A stretch of DNA of 64,000 nucleotides from Bradyrhizobium sp. CCBAU 051011 (GCF_009930815.1 NZ_CP022222.1:6056501-6120500), one strand, 5' to 3'; shown: positions 8,193 through 17,153, numbered from the stretch's first letter. Program-made: numbers and translations. The notes: generated by a model from the sequence alone, not told the origin.

Positions 8193-10322
8193 TCATTTTT
8201 CCTGCAATGTCCGGATCGGGTCCCAGTCCGGGCCCGGCGGATTCTGGGCCAATTCCCGGGCCCGCGCGGCAAACAACGCCGCAGGGCGGTCGATATCGGC
8301 CGAATGGCCGAAACACTCGGCGGCGCGTTCGAATTCGCGGGCCCGCCAGTGCGCCAGCCCGTCGGCGTAGTTGGCGATCAATGTCTGCTGCGCGGGCGTC
8401 AGCCCGGCCGCCAGTGCCAGCAACTGGTAGATTTTCAGCGCCTGGGTTCGTCCCTTGACCCTGATGGCGTCGAGTTCGCGCCAGGCGAAGGCCTCGCCGG
8501 CCAGCGCAACCGTGGTCTCGGAAGCGATCACGGTGGTGCCGTAGAATTTGTTGGCGCCCTCCAGCCGCGACGCCAGGTTTACGGCGTCGCTCATCACGGA
8601 GTAGTTGAAGCGTCGCCGCGATCCGAAATTGCCGACCAGCGCCTCGCCGGAATTGATGCCGATCCGCTGTGCCAGTCGGTATTCCTGGAAGAGGGGTGAA
8701 GAAGCGTTGAGCTCGGCAAGCTGCTTGCAGCAGTCCAGCGCGGCGCGCGCCGCATTGGCGGCATGATCGGGATCGTCGGCCGGCGCGCCGAACACCGCCA
8801 CGACGGAGTCGCCGATATATTTGTCGACATATCCGCCATGGCTCTCGATGACGTCGGTCATCGCCGACAGATATTCGTTCATCAGCTCCATCAGGCCGTC
8901 GGGCGACATCTTTTCCGCGATCAGCGAAAATCCTTCGATGTCGGAGAAGAACACCGTCACGTTGCGGGTCTCGCCGCCGAGCTCAGGCAATTTGTTCGAC
9001 GACAGCATGCGGTTGATGACGTGCGGGGCGAGATAGAGCGCAAAGCTCTTTTGCAGCAGGCGGCGGTCCTTGTCCGCGACGACAAAGCGGAAGCCGATCG
9101 TGGCGGACAACGCGGCAAGGCTGGCCAGGAACGGCTCGACCACCGGCAGCGCCAGCGCATGGTTGAAGGCGATGGTCGCAACCGCCACGCCAAGCACGAT
9201 CATGCCCGTCCAGGCCGCGAACGCGATAACCGGCCGAAACCGCCAGGCGGCTGCCGCAGCGAGCGCGGCAACGAGCGCCGCGATCAGCAAGCGGGGAAGC
9301 GGACCGGGTTCGATCACGCCGTTGCGCGCGATCAGGTTGTTGACGGCCGTGGCATGGATATAGACGCCTGCGATCGTGCTCTTCTTGAAGCCCGCGGCGA
9401 CCGGCGTGCTTTCGTTCGTGCAGCGCGGAGCGCGCGCGCCTTCGATGCCGGTGGCAAAGCGCTTGGACGTCTGCTGACGGTCCTCGATGTCGAGAACGCT
9501 GCCGAAGATCACGACCTTGCCGGCGAACCAGCGCCGGAAATAGTCCTTGTCGTTCTTGACCGCGCAGGCGCGCAGATCGGCAAAGGTGAAGGTCGGAATG
9601 TCGTCGCCGCCGCCTTCGAAATTCAGCGTCATCGTGTTCGGCACGCGGCCCGGAACCTGGTAGCCGGCGAGCGTCAGCCTGCCGCGCTCGTCGAATTCGG
9701 GGGCAGCGCCCAGCGCCCGCGAGGCCAACTCGACCGCCATCGAGGGCACCCTCGTGCCGTTGACGGCAAAACTCAGCGGCATGCGCCGCAGGATATCGTC
9801 GCTGTCGACGTGGACGTTGAGCGGGCGGATGTTCTGCTGCTGGCGAACCGCGACGCGCTGCCCCGGCGACGGCCGGACCGGCTGGTTGCCGCCCAGGATT
9901 TCTCCCAGCACCACCTTGCCGTTCGCCGACGCACCGGCAAGTGCGCGAAGAAAATCGCGGTCGAAGCCGCGCACTTTCTCTCCCAGCATGCCTTCGCCGA
10001 ACGGAATCTCCGACTGCTCGATCGATGCGGGGATTACCATGTCGAAGCCGGCAACTTTGGCGCCGCCTTCGAGCGTCGCTGACAGCACGCGCCCGATCTC
10101 GCCGGTCCAGGTCAACATCGGCGCGCCCTTGAACGGGGCGGTGCGCAGGCTCTCCTCGTCCATCGCGACGACGACCGCCGGCGAAGCGGCGGGATCCTGC
10201 CTTCGGCCGAACACATCCCAGCGCAGCGCCGTGAGGATATCGAGGGAGAGCCCGCGGATCGGACGGGCGGCGGGAGAAACCGATGCGGCGGCGCAAATCA
10301 GCGCGATGGCGGCGATCGCCAT
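8193..10322 (-). CDS. CHASE2-domain class III adenylate cyclase
   Basis: The protein of about 709 residues has a CHASE2 sensor at about 30-330, three membrane segments at about 340-415 and a class III cyclase domain at about 450-630. Metal Asp residues lie in FFSDIEGF and YIGDSVVAVFG; the adenine-selecting Lys and Asp are present (VDKYIGD, SDAVNLASRLEG). It should make cAMP in response to an extracytoplasmic signal. I chose ATG 10322, giving MAIAAIALI; TTG 10352 is also possible. A longer frame reaching 10568 overlaps the FecR gene and is rejected. The FecR-type gene ends 49 bases upstream on the same strand, so the two are probably an operon. Confidence 0.85.
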   Translation of the reverse strand: MAIAAIALICAAASVSPAARPIRGLSLDILTALRWDVFGRRQDPAASPAVVVAMDEESLRTAPFKGAPMLTWTGEIGRVLSATLEGGAKVAGFDMVIPASIEQSEIPFGEGMLGEKVRGFDRDFLRALAGASANGKVVLGEILGGNQPVRPSPGQRVAVRQQQNIRPLNVHVDSDDILRRMPLSFAVNGTRVPSMAVELASRALGAAPEFDERGRLTLAGYQVPGRVPNTMTLNFEGGGDDIPTFTFADLRACAVKNDKDYFRRWFAGKVVIFGSVLDIEDRQQTSKRFATGIEGARAPRCTNESTPVAAGFKKSTIAGVYIHATAVNNLIARNGVIEPGPLPRLLIAALVAALAAAAAWRFRPVIAFAAWTGMIVLGVAVATIAFNHALALPVVEPFLASLAALSATIGFRFVVADKDRRLLQKSFALYLAPHVINRMLSSNKLPELGGETRNVTVFFSDIEGFSLIAEKMSPDGLMELMNEYLSAMTDVIESHGGYVDKYIGDSVVAVFGAPADDPDHAANAARAALDCCKQLAELNASSPLFQEYRLAQRIGINSGEALVGNFGSRRRFNYSVMSDAVNLASRLEGANKFYGTTVIASETTVALAGEAFAWRELDAIRVKGRTQALKIYQLLALAAGLTPAQQTLIANYADGLAHWRAREFERAAECFGHSADIDRPAALFAARARELAQNPPGPDWDPIRTLQEK

Positions 10323-10371
10323 CCTGTTGCGCGTGCTGCGCCTTACTCTCAAGCTGGAAGGTCCGCCACGC

Positions 10372-11043
10372 CTATTCCATCCGCAACAGCCGGCCGACAA
10401 TCGGCGTCGCGCCGGGCTTGGCCTGCGTATCCACCCGGAACACGATTTTCGACGACTTGAACGAGGCGGCGTAGAGGCCGCCGGGCGCCAGCGCGACGTT
10501 CTCGCTGGCGAAATCGAGGAACCGTCCCTTGAGCTGGGTGCCGCCCAGACTAATTTCCTGACGCTCATCCGGCACGTCGAGGCGCCGAATCACTAGCTTG
10601 CCGCGTCCCTTGGCTTCCACCAATGGCGAGGCGCCATAAAGCGTGAGCTGCGGCTGCGGCAGGGAAGCTGCCTTGGTGCTGTCGACGCTGCGCAGCACGG
10701 TGGCGGCGACGCCGCTGGTCTCCCGCGTCGTCACGTTCGCCTGGTTGGCATCGCAATTGGTCTTTTCGGCTTTGACGTCGGCGAGGTGAACGGCGCTCTC
10801 CTCGGTGCCGACGACGATGGTGCCGGCGCCGCTGATCGTCTCGCGCCGGCATGACTTCAGATAGCTGAGAATGACGGAGCCGCCGTCGCCGACCTTGATG
10901 ACGGCCTTGGGCGTCACATAATCCATGAACTCCGCGCCGGTGACCTTGCCCTGAACTTCCTCGACCACCGCGGACGGCGAATCTGCCGCTGCCGGAGAAG
11001 CCAGCGCCAGCAGTCCGAGACAGACAGCAATCGTACGTTTCAT
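10372..11043 (-). CDS. Exported FecR-domain protein
   Basis: The 223-residue product begins MKRTIAVCLGLLALASPAAA, a clear signal peptide; an upstream in-frame ATG at 11076 would add eleven residues. The body resembles a FecR fold: VEEVQGKVTG, VGDGGSVILSYLKSCRRE and a beta-rich periplasmic domain. FecR-domain proteins beside CHASE2 cyclases are a recurrent alphaproteobacterial pairing, so it may deliver a periplasmic signal to the cyclase encoded just downstream. That role is inference. Two Cys residues (about 75 and 95 of the mature part) could form a disulfide. Confidence 0.72.
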   Translation of the reverse strand: MKRTIAVCLGLLALASPAAADSPSAVVEEVQGKVTGAEFMDYVTPKAVIKVGDGGSVILSYLKSCRRETISGAGTIVVGTEESAVHLADVKAEKTNCDANQANVTTRETSGVAATVLRSVDSTKAASLPQPQLTLYGASPLVEAKGRGKLVIRRLDVPDERQEISLGGTQLKGRFLDFASENVALAPGGLYAASFKSSKIVFRVDTQAKPGATPIVGRLLRME

Positions 11044-11336
11044 TTGTTGGGACCCCATTGAAAAGCGCAGGTTCATTAGTCGCGCCAGCGCCAGAATGGT
11101 TTCATGGATGGATCAAAAAACCGGGCAAATACGTTCGCGGAACCGACCGATAGCACCTAACCGCCGGCGGGGACAATCAGCGGACGTGGCGGGCTACTTT
11201 CTCACGGGATGCTGTCGGGATTGTGATTTTCGGGCAGGTTTCTCCGTGTTGTGCACCACCACCCCATTGTCGCAGTCTTGCGGCAGAATCCGTAAGGAGC
11301 GGCTGGATCGCGGGGCGCGCGCGCAGGGAGCAAGGT

Positions 11337-12917
11337 ATGGCTTTTCGTTTCACGGCGGCGCGCCCCATGCGTCTTGCCGCCATCCTTCTGGTCGTGTGTT
11401 GCGTAGGCAGCGCGCGCGCCGAGGAGGCGAGTTCGCCCACCTCGCAGCAGCCGGGCGCGGCTACGCCGTCACCGTCGCCATCGGGCCAGAAGGGTGGAGC
11501 CGGGCGGGGTACTGCCGCGCCGCCGCCGTCTGCGGCCGAGCAGCACCGCCTGCCGCCGGATTCGACCACCAGGCAGACGCTGGCGCTGCCCGGCCGCACG
11601 CTCAACTTCACCGCTACCGCCGGCTCGATCCGGCTGTTCGACGACAAGGGCGAGCCTCAGGCCGATATCGCCTACACCTCCTACCAGCTCGACGGCGCCG
11701 ATCGCGCCAGCCGGCCGGTGACGTTCCTGTTCAATGGCGGCCCGGGCGCGTCGTCGGCCTGGCTGCAGTTCGGCGCCGCCGGTCCCTGGCGGGTGTCGAT
11801 CGCGGGTGAAGGCGCGGTGTCGTCGGCGACGCCCGATCTGCTGCCCAACGCCGAGACCTGGCTCGACTTCAGCGATCTCGTCTTCATCGATCCCGTCGGC
11901 ACCGGCTACAGCCGCTTCGTTGCGACCGGCGAGGACGCGCGCAAGCGGTTCTACTCCGTTGACGGCGACGTCAGCGCGGTTGCGCTGGTGATCCGGCGCT
12001 GGCTGGAGAAATACGACCGCCTGCAGTCGCCGAAATTCGTCGCGGGCGAAAGCTATGGCGGCATCCGCGGACCGAAAATCGTGCGCAATTTGCAGACCCA
12101 GCAGGGCGTCGGCGTGCGCGGGCTGATCCTGGTTTCACCCTTGTTCGACTACCGCGACTTCTCCGGTTCGAGCCTCCTGCAATACATGAACACTTTGCCG
12201 AGCATGGCGGCGGTGGCGCGCGAGGCCAAGGGAGAAGGCAAGGTGACGCGCGCCGACCTCGCCGACGTCGAGCGCTATGCGCAGGGCGAATTTCTGACCG
12301 ATCTCGTCAAGGGACAGGCCGACAAGGAAGCGACGACGCGGCTGGCCGACAAGGTTGCGTCATTGACCGGCATTGATCAGGCGGTCAGCCGCAGGCTTGC
12401 CGGCCGTTTTGAAATCGGCGAATTCCGCAGGGAATTCGACCGCGGCAACGGCCGCGTCACCGGACGTTACGACGCCTCGGTTTCGGGCATCGATCCCTAT
12501 CCGGATTCGAACTACTCGCATTTCGGCGATCCATCCGGCGATTCCCTGATGGCGCCGCTGACGAGCGCGGCCGTCGACCTCACCACGCGCAAGCTCAACT
12601 GGCGCCCCGATGGTTCGTATCACCTGCTCAACGAGGCCGTGTACAGGGGCTGGGATTTCGGCCGCGGACCGGCCGAGTCGGTCTCACAGTTGCGCCAGAT
12701 TCTGGCGCTCGACCCGAAAATGAAATTGCTGGTCAGCCACGGGCTGTTCGATCTCGCCACGCCTTATTTCGCCTCGAAGGTCATTCTCGACCAGTTGCCA
12801 GCCTATGCGCGGTCGGACCGGGTGAAACTCGTCGTCTATCCCGGCGGCCACATGTTCTATTCGCGCGACGCCACGCGTCAGGCGTTTCGTGCGGAAGTCG
12901 AGAAGGTGATGAAGTAA
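11337..12917 (+). CDS. Exported serine carboxypeptidase-like S10 peptidase
   Basis: The ATG at 11337 follows AGGGAG by six bases and gives a 526-residue precursor whose signal peptide ends near SARAEE. A low-complexity Pro/Ser/Gly linker follows. The S10 alpha/beta-hydrolase signatures are present: FLFNGGPGASSAWLQFG (oxyanion region, about residue 130), GESYGG with the nucleophile Ser (about 239), and PGGHMF with the catalytic His (about 504). It should act in the periplasm on peptide or ester bonds; the substrate is unknown. It ends at a strong terminator. Confidence 0.88.
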   Translation: MAFRFTAARPMRLAAILLVVCCVGSARAEEASSPTSQQPGAATPSPSPSGQKGGAGRGTAAPPPSAAEQHRLPPDSTTRQTLALPGRTLNFTATAGSIRLFDDKGEPQADIAYTSYQLDGADRASRPVTFLFNGGPGASSAWLQFGAAGPWRVSIAGEGAVSSATPDLLPNAETWLDFSDLVFIDPVGTGYSRFVATGEDARKRFYSVDGDVSAVALVIRRWLEKYDRLQSPKFVAGESYGGIRGPKIVRNLQTQQGVGVRGLILVSPLFDYRDFSGSSLLQYMNTLPSMAAVAREAKGEGKVTRADLADVERYAQGEFLTDLVKGQADKEATTRLADKVASLTGIDQAVSRRLAGRFEIGEFRREFDRGNGRVTGRYDASVSGIDPYPDSNYSHFGDPSGDSLMAPLTSAAVDLTTRKLNWRPDGSYHLLNEAVYRGWDFGRGPAESVSQLRQILALDPKMKLLVSHGLFDLATPYFASKVILDQLPAYARSDRVKLVVYPGGHMFYSRDATRQAFRAEVEKVMK

Positions 12918-12934
12918 ATTCGAAAACAAAAAAA

Positions 12935-12968
12935 GTCGGCGCAGTCCTTGCAACTGCGCCGGCTTTTT
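12935..12968 (+). terminator. Rho-independent terminator
   Basis: An 11-bp stem (12935-12945 with 12953-12963, one G-U pair) is followed by TTTTT. It ends the S10 peptidase message; the A-rich stretch before the stem could serve the other strand. Confidence 0.85.
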
Positions 12969-12971
12969 CTT

Positions 12972-13050
12972 CGTCATTGCGAGGAGCGAAGCGACGAAGC
13001 AACCCATGTCGCGGCGTGAAATGGATTGCTTCGCTTCGCTCGCAATGACG
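12972..13050. repeat. REP-type repeat (CGTCATTGCGAGGAGCGAAG family)
   Basis: Inverted arms CGTCATTGCGAG and CTCGCAATGACG enclose GAAGCAA/TTGCTTC arms. It lies between convergent genes and belongs to a widespread rhizobial extragenic palindrome type. Confidence 0.75.
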
Positions 13051-13066
13051 GGGAAAAGTCAATACC

Positions 13067-13597
13067 TCAATACACAAGCCCCGTGCCCGGCGCCTTTTCC
13101 AGCGCGGCGGCGAGCGAGCGATATTCCTCGCTCGAGGTGCCGGTGAGCTGAGCGATCTTGTTCAGGTGAAATTGCGCTTGATCGCGATTGCCCTGTTCGA
13201 CCTGCCACAGGCCATAATACTGCCAGGTCTTGACGTGGTTCGGATCGGCCTTCAGCGCGCGCTCGTACCAGATCTGCGAGACCTTGTAGTCGCCGAGCTG
13301 ACGATACGAATAGCCGATCAGATTGGCGACGGCGGCTGTGTCGTCACGGCCGAGTGCCTTCAATTGCGCGATCGCCGCAGCATAGTCGTGGCGCTCATAG
13401 ATCGTGGCGTAAGCGGCGCGATAGCCGTCGGCAAAAGCGGTCTCGCTGCCGGGACGGGCTTCGCTGGATTTCTTCTTCTTTGGCGGCGGCGGTGGATCGT
13501 TGTCGGGCGCGGCGTAAACGACGGTAACGACAGGGGCTGCCGCAAGCGTGAGCGACAACATTGCGAGAGTCAAAAGCCTGATCGCTAACTTATTCAT
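13067..13597 (-). CDS. Exported TPR-repeat protein
   Basis: The 176-residue precursor has a signal peptide to about residue 29 (LTLAAAPVVTVVYA), a Pro5/Lys4 linker, and two to three tetratricopeptide repeats: AIAQLKALGRDDTAAVANLIGYSYRQLGDY, YERALKADPNHVKTWQYYGL and QVEQGNRDQAQFHLNKI in outline. TPR units bind other proteins, so a periplasmic adaptor role is likely, but no partner can be named. It is transcribed towards the S10 peptidase and away from the His-rich small protein. Confidence 0.82.
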   Translation of the reverse strand: MNKLAIRLLTLAMLSLTLAAAPVVTVVYAAPDNDPPPPPKKKKSSEARPGSETAFADGYRAAYATIYERHDYAAAIAQLKALGRDDTAAVANLIGYSYRQLGDYKVSQIWYERALKADPNHVKTWQYYGLWQVEQGNRDQAQFHLNKIAQLTGTSSEEYRSLAAALEKAPGTGLVY

Positions 13598-13746
13598 GCA
13601 TATCTCCTGATGGCCAGCCCGGCGATCCTACACCGAAGCCCGTTGGTTTGAACACCTGGCGGTTGAAAACATTCCCGGATGCCTTTCACCGCGATTCCGC
13701 CAATTTTCATCGGCGGCCCGTCGTCAGCGGACATGACGAAGATGTC

Positions 13747-13782
13747 ATTCAGATGAACGGAGCTATTCAGATGAACGGAGTC
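13747..13782. promoter_or_regulatory. Tandem palindromes TTCAGATGAA (candidate operator)
   Basis: The 306-base gap between two divergent genes holds a direct repeat of ATTCAGATGAACGGAG in two 18-bp units. Each core TTCA-GA-TGAA is a perfect inverted repeat. A third partial GGTTCAG lies at about 13802. Spacing of 18 bp puts the sites on nearly the same helix face, as expected for a dimeric regulator. The rest of 13598-13903 shows nothing else. Confidence 0.45.
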
Positions 13783-13903
13783 CGAAAGTTCGATTCAGGA
13801 GGGGTTCAGCGCGCGGCCGCTAGCGTCGCTTGCATGATCGGCGAGCCCTTCCGTTCGACCGGAGTGCCCGCGGGTCCCAAGGGAAAAGGAAAAGGAGATA
13901 ACC

Positions 13904-14218
13904 ATGCTCAAGACCATTTCCGCAGCGCTCGTTGCCGTTTCCGTTCTCGCCGCGCCTGCACTTGCCGGCACGCCGGCCAAGACCGCGCAGGCACCGGCGA
14001 ACAAGACCGTTCAAGCTCCGGTGAACAAGAGTGCGCAGGCGCCTGTCGTCAAGGCGGAGCAGGGCAAATCGAAAGCGCTGAACGCCAATGCCAAAATGGG
14101 CCGCCATCACAAGCACTACCGGTATCATCGCCACCACAAGCACATCGGCTCGCTGAAGGCGCATGCGAAGCCGCACGTCGCGGTCAAGCAGGTGACGCCT
14201 TCCGCGAAGCGTAGCTGA
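13904..14218 (+). CDS. Small exported His/Lys-rich protein
   Basis: The 104-residue precursor starts at ATG 13904 after an AAGGAG-like site. Its signal peptide ends near ALAG. The mature part has three similar Ala/Pro/Lys units (KTAQAPANK, KTVQAPVNK, KSAQAPVVK) and then a run dense in His, Tyr, Arg and Lys (about residues 67-82). The composition resembles enterobacterial acid-shock protein Asr, but homology cannot be claimed. Metal or proton binding is conceivable. Tandem palindromes lie about 120 bases upstream and a terminator-like hairpin follows. Confidence 0.75.
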   Translation: MLKTISAALVAVSVLAAPALAGTPAKTAQAPANKTVQAPVNKSAQAPVVKAEQGKSKALNANAKMGRHHKHYRYHRHHKHIGSLKAHAKPHVAVKQVTPSAKRS

Positions 14219-14273
14219 ATCTGATTCGCCGGCGCGTTTCGCCCCCATTGCCCCCCGCGCCAGCGAATGTCAG

Positions 14274-14333
14274 GCCAGCCCACGCGCCATTTGCTTCGCT
14301 AATGGCCGTGGGCTGGCGCGCGCTCAATTTTTT
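14274..14333 (+). terminator. Terminator-like long hairpin
   Basis: An 11-bp perfect stem (14274-14284 with 14307-14317) extended by GCCAT/ATGGC is followed after eight bases by AATTTTTT. It lies between the His-rich gene and the lipoprotein gene. Confidence 0.6.
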
Positions 14334-14423
14334 GAGAGCCGCGTGAGGGGATAACCGAGTTGCGAATTCCATTCCGTCGCCGATCGGTCTAAGAGACGGC
14401 GATCGGGCAGGGGAAGAGTTCGC

Positions 14424-14858
14424 TTGAAGGTTTGCTTGGGGCGTTCAGTCAAAATCGCAGCGATCATGTTATTGCCGATCGCGCTTTCGGCCTGCGCGGC
14501 CAGCGACGAGGGCAAGCCGATCACCTTTACCGATGATCGCGGCATCTCCAGCCAGCCATTTCCCAAAAATTACCGCGCCGAAGTGCTGGCGTTTCTGAAG
14601 ACCTATCTCAACAATCCCGTCGGTGTGCGCGACGCTGCCATGGCCGAGCCGGTCGAGCGCGTCGTCGGCGGGCGGCAGCGCTATCTCGTCTGCGTGAGGT
14701 TCAGCGCCCGCGAATCCGAGGGCGGCTACCGCGAGCCGCGCGAACGCGCCATCCTCTTTGTCGATGGGCGGCTCGACCGCATTATCGAAAACGCTGCCGA
14801 GCCTTGTGCCGGAGCAGCCTACGCGCCGTTCGCGGAACTGGAGAAAATGACACGCTAG
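14424..14858 (+). CDS. Small lipoprotein
   Basis: The 144-residue product starts at TTG 14424, preceded by GGAAGAG. The N-terminus has a positively charged region and a lipobox, PIALSAC, with the lipidated Cys near residue 24. The mature part is alpha/beta, with a Cys in RYLVCVRFSARES and another in EPCAGA that may pair. I do not recognise a named family, although rhizobia carry many similar proteins. It should sit in an outer or inner membrane leaflet facing the periplasm. Confidence 0.78.
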   Translation: MKVCLGRSVKIAAIMLLPIALSACAASDEGKPITFTDDRGISSQPFPKNYRAEVLAFLKTYLNNPVGVRDAAMAEPVERVVGGRQRYLVCVRFSARESEGGYREPRERAILFVDGRLDRIIENAAEPCAGAAYAPFAELEKMTR

Positions 14859-14931
14859 TGACGCGCGCTGCGTTGCTGCCAGCTCCCTCCGCGCGTCTCC
14901 CGCTCCTCCACACGAGAGTGTGATGGTGTGC

Positions 14932-15011
14932 ATCGTATCCGATTAAATCGCAACGATTGACATCGAGCCGGGCAGAGCATTTATATCGTGTCCGATCTAA
15001 TCGTGTAAGAT
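14932..15011. promoter_or_regulatory. Two copies of ATCGTRTCCGATNNAATCG (candidate operators)
   Basis: Site 1 (14932-14952) and site 2 (14985-15005) share 16 of 21 bases. Each has an inner inverted repeat (CGATT-A-AATCG in site 1, CGAT-CTA-ATCG in site 2). They are 53 bp apart, five helical turns, directly upstream of the Tat-exported hydrolase, with site 2 overlapping the expected promoter or leader. Confidence 0.5.
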
Positions 15012-15027
15012 GTAGGAGCGATATCTC

Positions 15028-16083
15028 ATGTCCCAGCCCGTCACGCCTGACCGCCGCCGCTTCCTCAGCGCGGCCGCCATATCCCTTGCCGCCGCACCAT
15101 TCGCCATGAGCGGGGCCCTGTTCGCCCAGTCCGGCGACGCCAGACCCGGCGCAGGGGCGGTCAAGCCGGGCACCCACACCTCCTTTGCCGCGTTGAAGCA
15201 GATCGAAGCTGGCGTCCTCAGTATCGGTTACGCCGAAGCCGGGCCCACCAATGGTCCCGCCGTCATCCTGCTGCATGGCTGGCCCTACGACATCTACGCC
15301 TTCGTCGATGTGGCCCCGGTGCTGGCATCGGCAGGTTTCCGGGTCATCGTGCCGTATCTGCGCGGCTATGGCACGACGCGCTTCCTCTCGGCCGATACGC
15401 CGCGCAACGGCCAGCAGGGCGCGCTCGCCAATGACGTGATCGCGCTAATGGACGCGCTCAAGATTGAAAAGGCGGTAGTGGCCGGCTTCGACTGGGGCGC
15501 GCGGACCGCCGACATCGTCGCCGCGATCTGGCCGGAGCGCGTCAAGGCGCTGGTCTCGGTCAGCGGCTATCTGATCGGCAGCCAGCAAGCCAATGCCAAG
15601 CCGCTGCCGCCGTCGGCCGAACTGCAATGGTGGTATCAGTACTATTTTGCGACCGAGCGCGGCCGGCTCGGCTACGAAAAATACCGTCGCGAGTTTTCCA
15701 GGCTGATCTGGCAGCTCGCCTCGCCGAAGTGGAGTTTCGATGACGCCACTTTTGAGCGGAGCGCGGCGTCTTTCGACAACCCCGACCACGTCGCCATCGT
15801 GATCCACAATTACCGCTGGCGGCTTGGCCTTGCCTCGGGCGAAGCCAAATACGACGAGCTGGAAAAGCGGCTGGCCGAGTTTCCGGTCATCTCGGTCCCG
15901 ACAGTCACCCTGGAAGGTGACGCCAATGGCGCGCCCCATCCGGACCCCAGCGTCTATGCCAAGAAGTTTTCCGGCAAATATGTCCACCGGCTGCTCACCG
16001 GCGGGATCGGACATAACCCGCCGCAGGAAGCCCCGCAGGCGTTTGCCGATGCCATCATCGAGGTGGCCGGTTACGGAGGATGA
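15028..16083 (+). CDS. Tat-exported alpha/beta hydrolase, epoxide hydrolase/dehalogenase-like
   Basis: The 351-residue precursor has a twin-arginine signal (DRRRFLSAAAISLAAAP), so it is folded before export to the periplasm. The hydrolase part shows LLHGWPYD (oxyanion loop), the nucleophile elbow VVAGFDWGARTA with Asp rather than Ser at about residue 153, as in epoxide hydrolases and haloalkane dehalogenases, and a C-terminal GGIGHNPPQEAP with the likely catalytic His. An ester-forming Asp nucleophile mechanism is therefore expected; the substrate is unknown. AGGAG lies 10-14 bases before the ATG. Two repeated operator-like sites lie upstream. Confidence 0.87.
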   Translation: MSQPVTPDRRRFLSAAAISLAAAPFAMSGALFAQSGDARPGAGAVKPGTHTSFAALKQIEAGVLSIGYAEAGPTNGPAVILLHGWPYDIYAFVDVAPVLASAGFRVIVPYLRGYGTTRFLSADTPRNGQQGALANDVIALMDALKIEKAVVAGFDWGARTADIVAAIWPERVKALVSVSGYLIGSQQANAKPLPPSAELQWWYQYYFATERGRLGYEKYRREFSRLIWQLASPKWSFDDATFERSAASFDNPDHVAIVIHNYRWRLGLASGEAKYDELEKRLAEFPVISVPTVTLEGDANGAPHPDPSVYAKKFSGKYVHRLLTGGIGHNPPQEAPQAFADAIIEVAGYGG

Positions 16084-16386
16084 GGGAGGATACAGCCGCC
16101 GGCGGCCACCCGCCTCTGGCGGCGTTCCCGAGGCGGAACCGTGAACGAATTCCGATCACTTTTCGGCGATGCTTGAACCTCGCTTTATTCATCCCCGACA
16201 TCACCTAAGCGGGAAATCCCCCGGTTAACCTCGAAAAAAACCTTTACATGCGAGGGAACTGGAACGCTTTGTTGCTTTGCCGTCACTGCAGCGCGCCGTC
16301 GGGTCGCAGGCCAATGCCGCAAAGCAACCTAAATGAGGTCACGTTGTTTGGATTGATATCCGCAACGTTCGTAACGGGGATAGACG
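16084..16386. other. Intergenic region, no gene seen
   Basis: These 303 bases contain no credible ORF. The segment just before the barrel gene holds a repeated GGAAC near 16255-16265 and presumably its promoter. No terminator or named motif could be assigned with confidence. Confidence 0.4.
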
Positions 16387-17100
16387 ATGAAGAAGTTACT
16401 GCTCGGCGCTGCCGCGCTGGCCGCCATGGCGGCTCCAGCCTTTGCGGCCGACATGCCGCCGCGCCCCTACACCAAGGCGCCGGCCTATACCGCGCCGCAG
16501 GTGGTCTATAACTGGACCGGATTCTATCTCGGCGGCCATGTCGGCGGCGCCTTCGCAGGCAGCAACTCCCTGCAGAGCAGCGACGCCCGCTTCCTTGGCG
16601 GCGTGCAGGGCGGCTTCGACTATCAGTTCGCGCCGAACTGGGTGCTGGGTGCCGAAGCCCAATATAGTTGGCTGTCCGGCGGCGGTAATAATGGCACGGT
16701 ATTTCCGGGCGGCACCGTCGTGACCTCCAACACCGACCAGCTCGGCTCGGTGACCGGCCGGCTCGGCTACACCTGGGGCCCGGCGCTGCTCTACGCCAAG
16801 GGCGGTTACGGCTGGCGGGATGGCAACAATCTCGGGGTATCGGTGGCCGGCGTGCCCGCAGGCTTCACCACCAGCGGCAACCGCAAGGACGGCTATACCG
16901 TCGGTGGCGGCCTCGAATACATGTTCGCCCCGAACTGGTCGGCCAAGGCCGAGTATCAGTACTATAATTTCGGCAGCACCACCTTCACCTCAGGCCCGGC
17001 TGACATCACCGGCCGTAGCTTCCGCGACGACGAGCACACCGCCAAGGTCGGTGTGAACTACCGGTTCGGTTGGGGTGGTCCTGCCGCTTCCAGATATTGA
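16387..17100 (+). CDS. Outer membrane beta-barrel protein (Omp31/OmpA-like)
   Basis: The 237-residue precursor has a signal peptide ending AFAADMPP. The mature chain has the rhizobial Omp25/Omp31-type pattern: YNWTGFYLGGHVGGAFAG, alternating strand segments, FAPNWVLGAEAQYSWL, and a closing VGVNYRFGWGG-type strand with an aromatic near the C-terminus. It should form an eight-stranded barrel in the outer membrane. The ATG at 16387 follows GGGGATAGACG. A clear terminator follows. Confidence 0.9.
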   Translation: MKKLLLGAAALAAMAAPAFAADMPPRPYTKAPAYTAPQVVYNWTGFYLGGHVGGAFAGSNSLQSSDARFLGGVQGGFDYQFAPNWVLGAEAQYSWLSGGGNNGTVFPGGTVVTSNTDQLGSVTGRLGYTWGPALLYAKGGYGWRDGNNLGVSVAGVPAGFTTSGNRKDGYTVGGGLEYMFAPNWSAKAEYQYYNFGSTTFTSGPADITGRSFRDDEHTAKVGVNYRFGWGGPAASRY

Positions 17101-17126
17101 CAGCGACTTTTGGTATCAACATGCGC

Positions 17127-17153
17127 AAAGGCCGGCTTCACGCCGGCCTTTTT
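17127..17153 (+). terminator. Rho-independent terminator
   Basis: Stem AAAGGCCGGC (17127-17136) with GCCGGCCTTT and a T5 run closes the barrel gene message. Confidence 0.88.

Noticed and set aside
8763..10296. Long open frames (about 440 codons) on both strands over the CHASE2 cyclase
   Set aside because: The cyclase frame carries all family motifs; these are GC-driven shadows.
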